A stretch of DNA of 64,000 nt from Carboxylicivirga caseinilyticus (GTDB lineage: Bacteria > Bacteroidota > Bacteroidia > Bacteroidales > Marinilabiliaceae). This document shows positions 1 through 9,758 of the stretch, piece by piece (positions within the stretch are counted from its first letter, which is position 1; every line of letters begins with the position of its first letter). The stretch is taken from the NCBI GenBank assembly GCA_025499705.1, contig JAFMVE010000003.1:155010-219009 (forward strand), given 5' to 3'. A program made the position numbers and the translations under genes. The notes under the pieces were generated by a model. That model searched no databases. It was not told the DNA's origin and saw nothing but the letters and a program-made list of their open reading frames with translations.

Positions 1-580
1 ATTTGTTTTGCGACATCAGAATAAAATCGTAAATGCCGTGAAACAGGAATGGATAAAAAAATGCATTTATCAAATGATAGGTTTGTTTTTTACTGATAAA
101 ACGAGCCAGACCAAGATGATATCCCATCATAACACCAAACATGGCATGAGCCGGCACTGCGGTAAAGGCTCTTGCTAAACCTGTTTGAATACCGTTGTCG
201 GTGTTTAATACATACATGATGTTTTCAATCAATGCAAAACCAAGCGATACAAAAACAGCATAAACAATGCCATCAAAACGTTCATTAAAATTTTTGTTTC
301 GCCAAACCAAAAGCATTACGGCAGTCAGTTTAAAAGCCTCTTCCCAAAATGATGCCACAAAAAAAGCATCCAGAAATGCATTTGTCATCTGGTTGGTTTT
401 TAAGGGGTGTAGAAAAGAACTGGTCCATTGTTCACCAATAATAATGGGGATGCAGATGATCATGCCTGCAATCAGCGATTTAATCAATAGTCCGAAAGGT
501 TCCTTTTCGTACTTGTCGCGGTAATAGATATAAAAGAGTATGATTAAAACAGGTGCTGAGGCTATTAAAATAAGATTCAT
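1..580 (-). CDS. PrsW-family intramembrane metalloprotease (partial, runs off left edge)
   Basis: Reading the minus strand from the ATG at 578-580 gives an open frame to the window edge (193 codons, C-terminus missing). It starts with a hydrophobic helix followed by YYRDKYEKEP, then has EEAFK (E80, E81, K84), a FDGIVYA segment, FALIEN, a VPAHAMFG segment and HGIYDF close to the edge. These are the conserved blocks of the PrsW/CPBP-like multi-pass membrane glutamic/metallo-peptidases. In Bacillus PrsW cleaves an anti-sigma factor; the substrate here is unknown. It is likely inner-membrane, with about 6-7 helices visible. Confidence 0.85.
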   Translation of the reverse strand, partial: MNLILIASAPVLIILFYIYYRDKYEKEPFGLLIKSLIAGMIICIPIIIGEQWTSSFLHPLKTNQMTNAFLDAFFVASFWEEAFKLTAVMLLVWRNKNFNERFDGIVYAVFVSLGFALIENIMYVLNTDNGIQTGLARAFTAVPAHAMFGVMMGYHLGLARFISKKQTYHLINAFFYPFLFHGIYDFILMSQNK

Positions 581-707
581 TCTAACGATAAAAGGTTTAA
601 CTTATAAGTTCGAAAATACAATTTTGAATCGATTTTATGCCAAATTATTTTCGAGCCATGTATGTTGAGGAATTTTTAATTTGCTGTTTCGGTTAAAGGA
701 ACCGATG

Positions 708-3389
708 CTATTTCTCAACTCTTTCTTTCAGTGTTCGATAATTAATTTTGCCAGTTCCCAGTAATGGTATCTCATCCACCTTTTCAATTCTTCTGATTTT
801 GGCAATAGGTGCAACTCCATTGGCTATTAAATAATTATTAGCCTCTATAAGGTCAATTTCCTCGGTGGTAAACAACACTATATCAGCAGGCATAGTCTTA
901 TCACTTCCTTCAATAGCCAATACCTGTTCATCTTCTTTTCCATATTTCTCCAAAAGAATATGTTCTATGAAAGGAAGACTGATCATTTCTCCGGCGATCT
1001 TAATAAAACGCTTCAGGCGCCCTGTGATAAACAGGTATCCATCATCATCAAAATAACCTAAATCACCCGTTTTATAATATTGTTTGCCATCTATGGTTTT
1101 AAAAGGTCTTAGTTCAGGTTGGTTCAGGTATCCGGCAAAAACATTATCGCCGCTGATGTATATCATACCGGTTTCGTTGGGTGCCATTTTCTTCCCGGTT
1201 TCAATATCAACAATCAAACCTGACAAGCCTGGTAATAATTTTCCAACACTATTTATTTTTTGTAATTCAAAAGGATTCAATGAAATAACCGGCGAACATT
1301 CTGTAATACCATAGCCTTCCAGGATTAGTGCGTTTTGAGTCATGCTTTCGAATTTCTCTTTCAACTCCAGAGGCATGGCTTCGGCACCAGATATGGCATA
1401 TTTTATCGATTTAAAAAAGTATGGCGTTCCTTGTGAAAGCAATAGCTTAAGAAAACCGGGGGTGCCAATAAGAATATTAGCCTGTACATGCTTGAGAACC
1501 CTCAGTACCTCACGTGCATCAGTAGGATTGGGAGTGTAGGCAATTTTAATTCCTGAAATCAGCGGTAAAATACTTAAAACAGTAAAGCCAAAGCTGTGGA
1601 AAGGTGGTAGAAATGAAAGAAATACCTCGTTATTGTTTATGTCTATCATATCGAAAGCTCCAGCCAGATCGCTTACAATGTTTTTGTGTGTTAGCGGAAC
1701 TGCTTTGGGCAAAGCTTCGCTGCCTGAAGTAAACAGTATTACGGCTGTTTCATCGGGTTCGTTGATTTGTATTAACGAAGGGAAATACGATTTGATAACA
1801 CCTTTCAGTTTTGTTAAAATGTCAATATTCGGAATTTCTCTTTCCAAAAGGATCAACTTCGAATGGATGCTTTCAGGCAACATCTCCTTTATTTTATCGA
1901 TAAAGGAACCTGCAGAAAGGATGTTTTTAACTTCAGCGGTTTCTATGCAATGTTCAAGTACTTTGTTACCAACAGTCCAGTTAAGCATTACCGGAATCTT
2001 ACCAGCCAGGTAACAGGCTCCAATCAGTAAGGTGGTACTTTGTAAAGCAGGTAACATTATACCCACATGCTTTTCGGGCACCTTGTCTTTAATTAATTCA
2101 GCTACTACGCATGCTTTTAAAAAGAATTCCTTACGGTTTGCTGATCCTAACATTGCATCGTAAGTAAACGGATCACTTTTATGCTTGCTGAAAGTGTTTA
2201 CAAAAAGGTCTGATATACTTCTGTGAGGATTGATTTTAATGTTTTGGATCTGAGTTAGATTCTGATCCAGATTACATTCGGGCAAATCTGAATCACTCTG
2301 AAATTTACCCATTGCTGCCAAACATAAATCAGCAATAGTACGTATTTCGGTTATCTGAGGAGCTGAAAAAGTAGGGAAGTTGTTTTCTACTTCCGATAAT
2401 ATCTCCACTAAATTCAAAGAGTCAGCACCCAGATCAACCTGTAAATAGTCAGTTTCTTTTATTTGTTCTGACGGGATATCCAGAATTTCACCAACACATA
2501 AGCAAACCAATTTTAATGTGTCCGAAGGAATTGTTTCTTCCTCTGTTGCTTTTCTTTTGGCTTTGACTTTTTTCAGTGCATCTTTTATTATGGCAGGTAA
2601 ATTACGGTTCAGTTTAGATGCCAGAAAATGTGCTTTGAGATAATTAACCGGTTCCTCGCCATGCAAATTATAAGTCTCTTCCAAAAATGTATTGAACTCT
2701 GATTTACCTATCTGACTGTTTGATTTTGCTTTTTCTGTTATGTTTTCAAATTCGATGGTAATCTTTCTTCGTGGCATAAAGAAGATTAGGTTGATCATTA
2801 AAAAGCCGATTGTTTTCAATATCATTCCAAAGAAACCAGGTGATTTACCTGTCCAGGCTTTTGACCATCTACTACCCCAAAAACCTCTTATACGTGCTGC
2901 TATCACTTCAACATCCTGTGGTAAATCTTTTACTACCCGGTAGGCACTTTGTTTGTTTAAGATCTTTTCGTACCCCTGGGTGGCAATATGACCACTGGGA
3001 TAGATTACAATATTCTTTTTAAGAGAAAATCCATGATTCACAGAATGAACAATCTCTTCCAACACATTGGTATTACGACTACCTGCTTCCAGATCGCTTA
3101 CCCGAACTGCACCCCATGACGAAAACATGGTTTTAGCCAGTGGCATATCATAATATCCTGATGTCACTACCGGAACAGCCGTTGTGTATTTATATAAATG
3201 AGCAAACAGTACAATAGGGTCCATGATTGCCTGATGGTTGGGCAGAATCAGTTTGGGAGATTGCTGACTGAATACTTCTTCACCTTTCACCTCAATTGTA
3301 TAACGAAGGCTTAATATGGCTCTTAACCAACCAAAAAGTACCTTGACAATTTTTAATATAATTGGATGATGTTGCTTCATTTGTTGCAA
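708..3389 (-). CDS. aas: Aas-like fusion: 1-acyltransferase, acyl carrier protein, acyl-ACP synthetase
   Basis: An 893-aa fusion. Residues about 30-240 form a PlsC-type lysophospholipid acyltransferase with an NHQAIMD (HX4D) catalytic box at 51-57. Residues about 285-365 look like an acyl carrier protein, with the phosphopantetheine serine S324 in GADSLNL. Residues about 400-893 form an AMP-forming acyl ligase with the P-loop FTSGSEALPK near 555. E. coli Aas (PlsC plus synthetase) re-acylates 2-acyl-lysophospholipids taken up by LplT; the built-in ACP here would supply the thioester carrier in cis. The LplT-like gene lies 9 bp upstream in the same direction, so they are almost certainly co-transcribed. 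The M4 start is an alternative. Confidence 0.9.
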   Translation of the reverse strand: MQQMKQHHPIILKIVKVLFGWLRAILSLRYTIEVKGEEVFSQQSPKLILPNHQAIMDPIVLFAHLYKYTTAVPVVTSGYYDMPLAKTMFSSWGAVRVSDLEAGSRNTNVLEEIVHSVNHGFSLKKNIVIYPSGHIATQGYEKILNKQSAYRVVKDLPQDVEVIAARIRGFWGSRWSKAWTGKSPGFFGMILKTIGFLMINLIFFMPRRKITIEFENITEKAKSNSQIGKSEFNTFLEETYNLHGEEPVNYLKAHFLASKLNRNLPAIIKDALKKVKAKRKATEEETIPSDTLKLVCLCVGEILDIPSEQIKETDYLQVDLGADSLNLVEILSEVENNFPTFSAPQITEIRTIADLCLAAMGKFQSDSDLPECNLDQNLTQIQNIKINPHRSISDLFVNTFSKHKSDPFTYDAMLGSANRKEFFLKACVVAELIKDKVPEKHVGIMLPALQSTTLLIGACYLAGKIPVMLNWTVGNKVLEHCIETAEVKNILSAGSFIDKIKEMLPESIHSKLILLEREIPNIDILTKLKGVIKSYFPSLIQINEPDETAVILFTSGSEALPKAVPLTHKNIVSDLAGAFDMIDINNNEVFLSFLPPFHSFGFTVLSILPLISGIKIAYTPNPTDAREVLRVLKHVQANILIGTPGFLKLLLSQGTPYFFKSIKYAISGAEAMPLELKEKFESMTQNALILEGYGITECSPVISLNPFELQKINSVGKLLPGLSGLIVDIETGKKMAPNETGMIYISGDNVFAGYLNQPELRPFKTIDGKQYYKTGDLGYFDDDGYLFITGRLKRFIKIAGEMISLPFIEHILLEKYGKEDEQVLAIEGSDKTMPADIVLFTTEEIDLIEANNYLIANGVAPIAKIRRIEKVDEIPLLGTGKINYRTLKERVEK

Positions 3390-3398
3390 ATTACAATA

Positions 3399-4637
3399 TT
3401 ATTTTTCTGCATTTAATTGTCTGGCACCCGGTATCTTCAACCAGGTAATAAGGGTTATTAACCATATGATACCGGCAATTGTTGCAAATACTGTTACAGA
3501 ATTAGTTGTTGATTCAACCAATCCAAATATCCCCGCTGATGCTAAAATAAAAGAAAACAAAACAAGGTTGTTATAGGCCAGAATGACTCCAAGTTTTCTT
3601 CCTTCTACTTTCGATTGAATAAACGAATTTAATGGTATTTTAAAAATACCTGCAAAAAAGGCAGTTAAAACAATTAAAATTGTAAATAAAGTTGTTGAAG
3701 GATTCATCAGATAAATGAGTGTTACGCTGATTCCCATTCCTAATCCTCCAATGGGTACCAGATACATTTTTAGTTTATGGTTTGAAATGACTCCTGTAAC
3801 ATAACATCCGGCTCCAATACCAATGGCAACCAACGCCATTATAGTTCCGGTTGCGGTATCTGATAGCTGCAAAACCTGTCGGCAATGAGGTATGATATTC
3901 ATTTGTAAAAGAGATCCAATAGCCCAAAAAGTTGCCAATCCAAATATTACAGTGTTTAATCCTTTAACCGATTTACTCAAAATGTATGAATCACGAATAA
4001 ATACAAGTGGATTCAATGATGTAGGTTCTTCATCAGGTACTGTTTCTTTGGGATGAATTTTTAAACTGGTTAACCAGCCTAATACAGCAAACAAAACAAG
4101 TGTTGTGCAAACAATAAGGATTCTATATTGGGCCAGCATCTCATTTTGGATGGTGTCCGACACAATTCCGGCTGCAAATGTTCCGATTAAAACTCCAATG
4201 AAAGTTAACATTTCCATGGCTCCTGTACCGTAAGGTATTCCTTCTTTTCCTCCAATGTCACGAATAATTCCGTATTTGGCAGGAGAAAACAAGGCACTTT
4301 GTAAACCCATCAGAAAAATGCCAGACATGGCAACAGGCACATTTTGCAGAATAAAGCCTACTGCGGAAATGAGCATGATAGGAATCTCAAATAGCTTAGC
4401 CTTCTGAATTATTTTTGCTTTGGAATGATCACGAGCCAATTTACCTGCTAATGGTGAAAAAAGGATATAAGGTATTACAAACAATCCTGAAGCCAGTGAT
4501 ATGATTATAGATTCTTTATCAGCAGCCAACCATGTTGTACCAATGAAAAATATTAGATATTTCAGATAATTGTCGTTTAGTACACCTAAGAAATTGGTTA
4601 TAAATAAAGGTATCCATCTGAATTTAGAATGTTCCAT
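3399..4637 (-). CDS. LplT-like lysophospholipid flippase (MFS)
   Basis: A 412-aa major facilitator with about 12 hydrophobic helices. The N-terminus (FRWIPLFITNFLGVLNDNY) carries the NDN signature of the LplT/Aas-linked MFS branch. It lies 9 bp upstream of the Aas-like fusion. In enterobacteria LplT moves lysophosphatidylethanolamine to the inner leaflet for Aas to re-acylate, so the pair here is a lysophospholipid salvage unit. Family assignment is firm; substrate is by analogy. Confidence 0.85.
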   Translation of the reverse strand: MEHSKFRWIPLFITNFLGVLNDNYLKYLIFFIGTTWLAADKESIIISLASGLFVIPYILFSPLAGKLARDHSKAKIIQKAKLFEIPIMLISAVGFILQNVPVAMSGIFLMGLQSALFSPAKYGIIRDIGGKEGIPYGTGAMEMLTFIGVLIGTFAAGIVSDTIQNEMLAQYRILIVCTTLVLFAVLGWLTSLKIHPKETVPDEEPTSLNPLVFIRDSYILSKSVKGLNTVIFGLATFWAIGSLLQMNIIPHCRQVLQLSDTATGTIMALVAIGIGAGCYVTGVISNHKLKMYLVPIGGLGMGISVTLIYLMNPSTTLFTILIVLTAFFAGIFKIPLNSFIQSKVEGRKLGVILAYNNLVLFSFILASAGIFGLVESTTNSVTVFATIAGIIWLITLITWLKIPGARQLNAEK

Positions 4638-4670
4638 AACATTTGTATTATGCTGCTAATGTTTTGTAGA

Positions 4671-4700
4671 GCAAGGCGACTAATGTTACAACCGCCTTGC
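4671..4700. terminator. Hairpin between the DUF2339 and LplT-like genes
   Basis: GCAAGGCG (4671-4678) and CGCCTTGC (4693-4700) form a perfect 8-bp stem with a 14-nt loop, downstream of the minus-strand DUF2339 gene. There is no strong U-tract on either side, so it may be a weak or Rho-assisted terminator. Confidence 0.45.
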
Positions 4701-4737
4701 ATACTCAGCTAAAATATGAAATTACCCTTTAATATGC

Positions 4738-6333
4738 TTAGGCTTCTTCAGTATTAGCATCAGTTTTTTCTGAATGTTCAGGAAGATCTTTTTCTTCCTT
4801 GTCCAGCCAGCGCTTATTGATATGTGCGATTCCAAGAGTCAGTAAGCCAATAATCATTAAGAAAATCATTTTACTGATGTTGGCTGATCCTGACAGATCC
4901 CAGAAAAATACTTTGGCTGATGTAAATAGGATTACGATCGTTCCCAATATTCTGAATGTCTTTGCTTTTGTATGTGCTCCCCAAAGGAATATCAACAAAG
5001 CATAAACGATGTAAGAGATTGAAATTGCCAATGGTCTGCTGAAATGATCAATGTTATAGGCTGTCCATATATTACGTATCTGAACGGTAAATAAGGCCGC
5101 TACAATAATATTGGAAACAATGGCAAACAAGTTACTTAGTACCGGATTATCCTTCTGTTCTTTTTTACCCATGTAAAAACCAAATGCAGCCAGAATCATC
5201 CAGGTAAATGCACCCGCATTAATAAAAGGTATATACCTGATTCCCCAAATGGTAATCCATTGTACATCCCATGCTACGGTGAACCAGTAAATAATAAGCA
5301 TCATCCAGGCTGCATAGCTAACATATCGTAGTTCGTATGATTTTACAAACTGACCGATGGAGTATGCTCCTGTAATGACCATAAACCAAAGAAGTGTGGT
5401 TGCAACATACTCCATTCCGTATATGTTCATAGGTTTAATGTTTGCTGCCGAAATAGCAAAAAGAACCAAACCTAAGCAAACATATATCAGTCCCGGGAAG
5501 ATGTTTCTACCCGATAGAAGATACACAAATACAGAGGCAATCATAAAGGTAAAGCCAACTACCAACAAAGGAACCGTAAACGTGATATCAAAACTTCCAA
5601 GAATATAAATCGACCAGAAGATAAACAACATGGCATTTAGTAAACTCAAATAAAGGTTCCAACCGGTAAACTGATCTTTTTCTTTATGAGAAGCAAAAAT
5701 AATTCCACCCATGTAAACCATAAACAATGTTGCAGCATAGAAAAATGGTCTGCCCCACGAAGTTGGATCGAAATAGATGTAATAGGTAGCATAGACCAAA
5801 ACGGTAGCTACAAAAGTCATTATGCGAAGTTCCTGCCATTTTTTAGCAATACTCACATAAAGCGATCCAAGATTAATGATTAATACATAGCTGAATAAAA
5901 CCATGTCGTGTTTTGCCTCAGCCTTCATTAAAATAGGAGAAAGTAATCCGCCCAGTACACTAATAAATATCAAACCTCTCAGTTCATATTTATAACTGAT
6001 TAGTGTAGTAAGTGCTGAAAGAGCCAGAACAGAAATCAACATAACGTTGTAAGGCCAGTTTAAATCATCGGTAAAGGCTACATAGGTAAAGGTTGCATAA
6101 ATAATGCTGATGCCTGAGCCTGCCAGAATCTGACATGTGTAAAGAGCGCTTTTGCGGTAATAGGTAAATCCGCTGAAAAGCAGGGTCACTCCAATGGCAA
6201 AGCCCGAAAGGACGCGAATCTCAGGAGGAAACCATCCGTTTTCGAAAGCAATTTTCAGGAAATATGTAAATGCCGAAAACAAAAACAGAATTCCCAGTGA
6301 CGTAATCCAATGCTTTTTTATCAGGTCAATCAT
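4738..6333 (-). CDS. DUF2339 multi-pass membrane protein
   Basis: A 531-aa protein that is nearly all hydrophobic helices (about 14-16). The opening block (FENGWFPPEIRVLSGFAIGV, then YTCQILAGSGISIIYATF) matches the DUF2339 family pattern. Many family members carry an N-terminal coiled coil, which is absent here: the first helix starts at about residue 10. The C-terminal 25 residues are charged and probably cytoplasmic. Function is unknown for the family. It is transcribed alone, with a hairpin after the gene. Confidence 0.8.
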   Translation of the reverse strand: MIDLIKKHWITSLGILFLFSAFTYFLKIAFENGWFPPEIRVLSGFAIGVTLLFSGFTYYRKSALYTCQILAGSGISIIYATFTYVAFTDDLNWPYNVMLISVLALSALTTLISYKYELRGLIFISVLGGLLSPILMKAEAKHDMVLFSYVLIINLGSLYVSIAKKWQELRIMTFVATVLVYATYYIYFDPTSWGRPFFYAATLFMVYMGGIIFASHKEKDQFTGWNLYLSLLNAMLFIFWSIYILGSFDITFTVPLLVVGFTFMIASVFVYLLSGRNIFPGLIYVCLGLVLFAISAANIKPMNIYGMEYVATTLLWFMVITGAYSIGQFVKSYELRYVSYAAWMMLIIYWFTVAWDVQWITIWGIRYIPFINAGAFTWMILAAFGFYMGKKEQKDNPVLSNLFAIVSNIIVAALFTVQIRNIWTAYNIDHFSRPLAISISYIVYALLIFLWGAHTKAKTFRILGTIVILFTSAKVFFWDLSGSANISKMIFLMIIGLLTLGIAHINKRWLDKEEKDLPEHSEKTDANTEEA

Positions 6334-6505
6334 GATTAAAAATTTAGGTTACTACTTAATTGACGGAACAAACTTAGGCACGGTTTTACTGTTTATTCAA
6401 ACCAACTTTGTTAATAAACGTACTTTTGAAAAGTGTATAAATATTGTAAATTGCATAATATATAATGGATATATAATGTCAATACGGACTTTTGAAATAC
6501 TATAA

Positions 6506-8017
6506 ATGGATGCCTTAGTTGAATTGATAAATACCTTTACAAAGAGTGATGTAAATGACTTCACATCCTTTATTCATCGGATGAAGCAGAAGGAAGGGCG
6601 CAAGGATTTGCAACTGTTTCAATATCTGTATAAAAACAGGGAAGCTTCGCCTAATGAGATAATCAAACATATCTATCCCGATGATAATAAAGAGGCTTAC
6701 CATGCTCTTCGAAAGAAATTATATAAACATCTGAATGATTTTATTTATCATCAACAGGTTCGGAATGATTATACGTTAGAATCACAGATAAATGCCCAGG
6801 TGAGCATGGCCCGATACCTGAAAGAGCATAATATTATGGGATCGGCCTGGAAGTATTTGCAAAAAGCCGAAAAGATGGCGGTTGGGGCGGAACATTTCGC
6901 ACTAGCCAATAATATAGTGAGTTTGCAACTGGATATGCCGATTAAGGATTTGAAGCAGGATTTAAAAACATTATTGGCACGTAAACAACGTTACTTACGT
7001 TTGGCAGTTGAAGATGAACATGCTGATACCGCCTATAAAATCATTAAGCATTTGTACAGAGAAGCCAAGGTTTCAACTGAAGATGTCGATCTGGAGAAAG
7101 AAGTGGAATGGATTTTTGAACAGTACCAGTTAAACAAAGCTCTTTCGAATCGTCCGTCGGTAGTTTACAAGCTAATGTCAATTCTACGAAGTGTGGCGGC
7201 ATCCAACAAAGATTATTATCACTTCGAGCCATTATTGTTGAGTTATTATAATCAGATTGATGCGGAGGCAGCGGAAAAAAAATCGAACCGGGTGATTATG
7301 GCTCGTTTGCAATACATGGTTGCACATACTTTATTCAGAAATAAAAAATTTGCAGAGTCGATACAATACCTTAAAATATTGCGCGAAAGCCTGCGTACAT
7401 TGGTTAAAACAGAGTATGTACGTATGTTGCCCAAGCTGACACAATTGTATGGTGCTAACTTGTTTTTTACAGGAAAAATTTCTGATGCCATAAGAATAGT
7501 TGATGCTAATTTTACAGAAAAACTGAGTATTCAACAGGAGGACAGTTTAAACCTCAAACTGAATCAATCGATCTATCATTTTTTTAATCATGATTACAGG
7601 CAGGCTGCCAAAGTGCTGGCTTCTGTTGGTCACTCCAATGCATGGTGTGCAAAGGTGGCAGGCATTGAATGGGTGGTAAAGAAAGATATGCTGGATGTGT
7701 TCATTCAGTTTGAACTGGGGCATTACGAGATTGCCTCCAACAGGGTAAGAGCATTGCTTCGACAAAAAGGTTTGTTCAGAAATCAACCACAATATGAAAG
7801 GGTAGAGGTTTTTATTAAACTAATCGGAAAGATTGTTGAAGATCCGGAAGTGGCTCAATCAAAAGATTTTTATGATGAGGTTGAAGAGTCGTTCGACTGG
7901 CAACCCATTGCCGAAGAAGATTTGCATGCATCGGTGTTTTATACCTGGCTGAAAGCTAAGTTGCTGGGGCGCGATTGCTACGAAGTGTTGTTGGAATTAA
8001 TTTCCATTTACCAATAA
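6506..8017 (+). CDS. Hypothetical helical-repeat protein
   Basis: A 503-aa soluble protein with no signal peptide. It is made of short amphipathic helices throughout (for example SARYLKEHNIMGSAWKYLQKAEKMA-type segments near 112-135, and repeated helix pairs at 230-400), suggesting a TPR-like solenoid. The first 75 residues look like a small winged-helix or helical domain (SPNEIIKHIYPDDNKEAYHALRKKLYKHL). I do not recognise a named family. The start ATG at 6506 follows an in-frame stop. It lies 19 nt upstream of a small gene in the same direction. Confidence 0.75.
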   Translation: MDALVELINTFTKSDVNDFTSFIHRMKQKEGRKDLQLFQYLYKNREASPNEIIKHIYPDDNKEAYHALRKKLYKHLNDFIYHQQVRNDYTLESQINAQVSMARYLKEHNIMGSAWKYLQKAEKMAVGAEHFALANNIVSLQLDMPIKDLKQDLKTLLARKQRYLRLAVEDEHADTAYKIIKHLYREAKVSTEDVDLEKEVEWIFEQYQLNKALSNRPSVVYKLMSILRSVAASNKDYYHFEPLLLSYYNQIDAEAAEKKSNRVIMARLQYMVAHTLFRNKKFAESIQYLKILRESLRTLVKTEYVRMLPKLTQLYGANLFFTGKISDAIRIVDANFTEKLSIQQEDSLNLKLNQSIYHFFNHDYRQAAKVLASVGHSNAWCAKVAGIEWVVKKDMLDVFIQFELGHYEIASNRVRALLRQKGLFRNQPQYERVEVFIKLIGKIVEDPEVAQSKDFYDEVEESFDWQPIAEEDLHASVFYTWLKAKLLGRDCYEVLLELISIYQ

Positions 8018-8036
8018 TAAACTGTTGCTTTGCAGT

Positions 8037-8294
8037 ATGGAATTTGAATTGAATGTTCAGAACAGAAACAAGGAAGTGACCTTACCAAATGGAACTACGA
8101 AAGTGAAGATTGAAGTTTCGCGCAATAGTTGTAAAGATGTACTTCTGGAAGTGGTGGATGCTGATGGTCAGGCCAAAGGAAAACCTTTGGAAAAATGGTT
8201 GCCCGAAGTAAAATCCAAATCAATGAGTGGTATTCGGTTTATGATGAATGATTTCAGTACGAAGCCAATTGTGATTAAATTAGACATCAGGTAA
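8037..8294 (+). CDS. Small hypothetical protein
   Basis: An 85-aa protein starting at the ATG at 8037. A TTG 12 nt further upstream is possible but less likely. It is soluble, beta-rich and charged (EVSRNSCKDVLLEVVDADG). It lies just after the helical-repeat gene and is probably co-transcribed with it. No family recognised. Confidence 0.6.
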   Translation: MEFELNVQNRNKEVTLPNGTTKVKIEVSRNSCKDVLLEVVDADGQAKGKPLEKWLPEVKSKSMSGIRFMMNDFSTKPIVIKLDIR

Positions 8295-8362
8295 GTGGTT
8301 AGTGTGTTGATTGTAAGAAATCAAAATGGTTTATTTCAAGATTCTTATTCGAATAGATTAAA

Positions 8363-8983
8363 ATGAAATACGTAATAATTTTAATGGCAATTTTTTTAAC
8401 GGCTTGTCAAAGTTTAACATACATCCAAAGCGGAGATATTCTTTTCAGGGGAAGGAGTAACGGAAGTTTATCATCTGCCATTGATGATGTGACTCAAACA
8501 GGGCATGACTTTCATTTTACTCATATGGGTGTTGTTGAAATGATAGACGGAAAGGTGATGGTTTGGCATGCTGCACCTGAAAAAGGTGTTGTCTGTGAAA
8601 GTCTTAAGCAGTTCAGCTCGGCCAATAAAGAAGATTCATTGATGATAGGTCATTTCAGGATTAATGGGATAAACCAGCAAAAGATTGATGAAGCATTAAA
8701 AATGGCTAAAAAATTTAAAGGACAGCCCTACGATTATACTTACATCATGGAAAGCGAAGGATTTTACTGTTCGGAGTTTGTATATACCCTGTTTGAAAAG
8801 GATAGTATCTTCACCCTCGATCCCATGACGTTTAAAGATGCACAAAGTGGCGAATATCATCAGGGTTGGATTGATCACTATGAAAAAATGGGGATTGAAA
8901 TTCCGGAAGGAAAACCAGGGTGTAATCCTAATGGCATGGCAGCATCAGAAAGGCTTACTTTTTTAGGCTATTTATCCAACTAA
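8363..8983 (+). CDS. YiiX/YebB-like NlpC/P60 cysteine hydrolase, lipoprotein
   Basis: A 206-aa protein with a lipoprotein signal (lipobox LTAC, C15). The core shows SGDILFRG, a His in HFTHMGVV (H54) and a Cys in FYCSEFVY (C136), the circularly permuted His...Cys arrangement of YiiX/YebB-type NlpC/P60 enzymes. Members act on amide bonds of cell-wall peptides or lipid-linked substrates; the substrate here is unknown. It is likely outer-membrane anchored. Two small unknown genes follow at 11 nt and 1 nt spacing, suggesting one transcript. Confidence 0.85.
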   Translation: MKYVIILMAIFLTACQSLTYIQSGDILFRGRSNGSLSSAIDDVTQTGHDFHFTHMGVVEMIDGKVMVWHAAPEKGVVCESLKQFSSANKEDSLMIGHFRINGINQQKIDEALKMAKKFKGQPYDYTYIMESEGFYCSEFVYTLFEKDSIFTLDPMTFKDAQSGEYHQGWIDHYEKMGIEIPEGKPGCNPNGMAASERLTFLGYLSN

Positions 8984-8994
8984 ACATACCAATA

Positions 8995-9474
8995 ATGGCT
9001 TTGGAAACAGGAAGTATCAGTGTAATAAAAAATGAATTAAAGCGCTTGCCCAAAGAGGTGTTGGTCGATCATTTATTGCGTTTAGCTAAATACAAGAAAG
9101 AGAGTAAAGAGCTGCTGAGCTATCTTTTATTTGAAGAACATGATGAGGCTAATTATATAAAAGAGGTCAAGGAAGAAATTGAAAGTGAATTTGCGTCAAT
9201 AAATTATTCGTCGGTGTACTATGCTAAAAAAGGGATTCAAAAAGTATATCGAATGGTAAGTAAATATATCCGGTATTCGGGTAAGAAAACTACACAGGTT
9301 GAATTGTTAATTCACTTTTGTAAGCAATTGAAAGGCTGTAAGGTAAATTACAAAAGGAGCAAGGTTTTAAAGAATTTGTATGACCGTCAGATAGTGGCCA
9401 TTTCAAAAGCGATGAATTCACTACATGAGGATTTAAGATTAGATTACGAGAACGAACTGGAAGAAATTTTATAA
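8995..9474 (+). CDS. Hypothetical protein
   Basis: A 159-aa soluble, helical, strongly charged protein (KNELKRLPKEVLVDHLLRLAKYKKESKELL opening region). No signal peptide or known motif. It lies 11 nt after the YiiX-like gene and 1 nt before the next small gene. Function unknown. Confidence 0.65.
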   Translation: MALETGSISVIKNELKRLPKEVLVDHLLRLAKYKKESKELLSYLLFEEHDEANYIKEVKEEIESEFASINYSSVYYAKKGIQKVYRMVSKYIRYSGKKTTQVELLIHFCKQLKGCKVNYKRSKVLKNLYDRQIVAISKAMNSLHEDLRLDYENELEEIL

Positions 9475-9475
9475 A

Positions 9476-9733
9476 ATGGGAATACTAAGAACCATAAAGA
9501 GCGATTACGAAATGTACGAAAACCACAGCCTGGAGTGCTTTGTGGCAATAGAACGTGATGATTGTAAGCAGATCAAAGCTTACCATAAAGCTAATAAAGG
9601 TAAAAAGCCCTTACCCAGTCAAAAAATAAAAGGTTACCAATTTATAATGGATGAAGAATTTGAGTCACTCAAAATTGACTTTTCAAAAGAAATGCGATTC
9701 GAAATCAGAGATTTGGTAAAAGTAAAGATGTAA
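9476..9733 (+). CDS. Small hypothetical protein
   Basis: An 85-aa soluble protein starting one base after the preceding stop, so translational coupling is likely. Lysine-rich, no recognised domain. Its end is 25 nt from the convergent FISUMP lipoprotein gene, with no clear terminator between them. Confidence 0.6.
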   Translation: MGILRTIKSDYEMYENHSLECFVAIERDDCKQIKAYHKANKGKKPLPSQKIKGYQFIMDEEFESLKIDFSKEMRFEIRDLVKVKM

Positions 9734-9758
9734 AGTCTTTCTTTTATCCTCATCAATA

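Noticed and set aside
708..4637. Linking Aas/LplT to the amino-lipid operon
   Set aside because: The pair is a self-contained lysophospholipid salvage unit, about 28 kb away.
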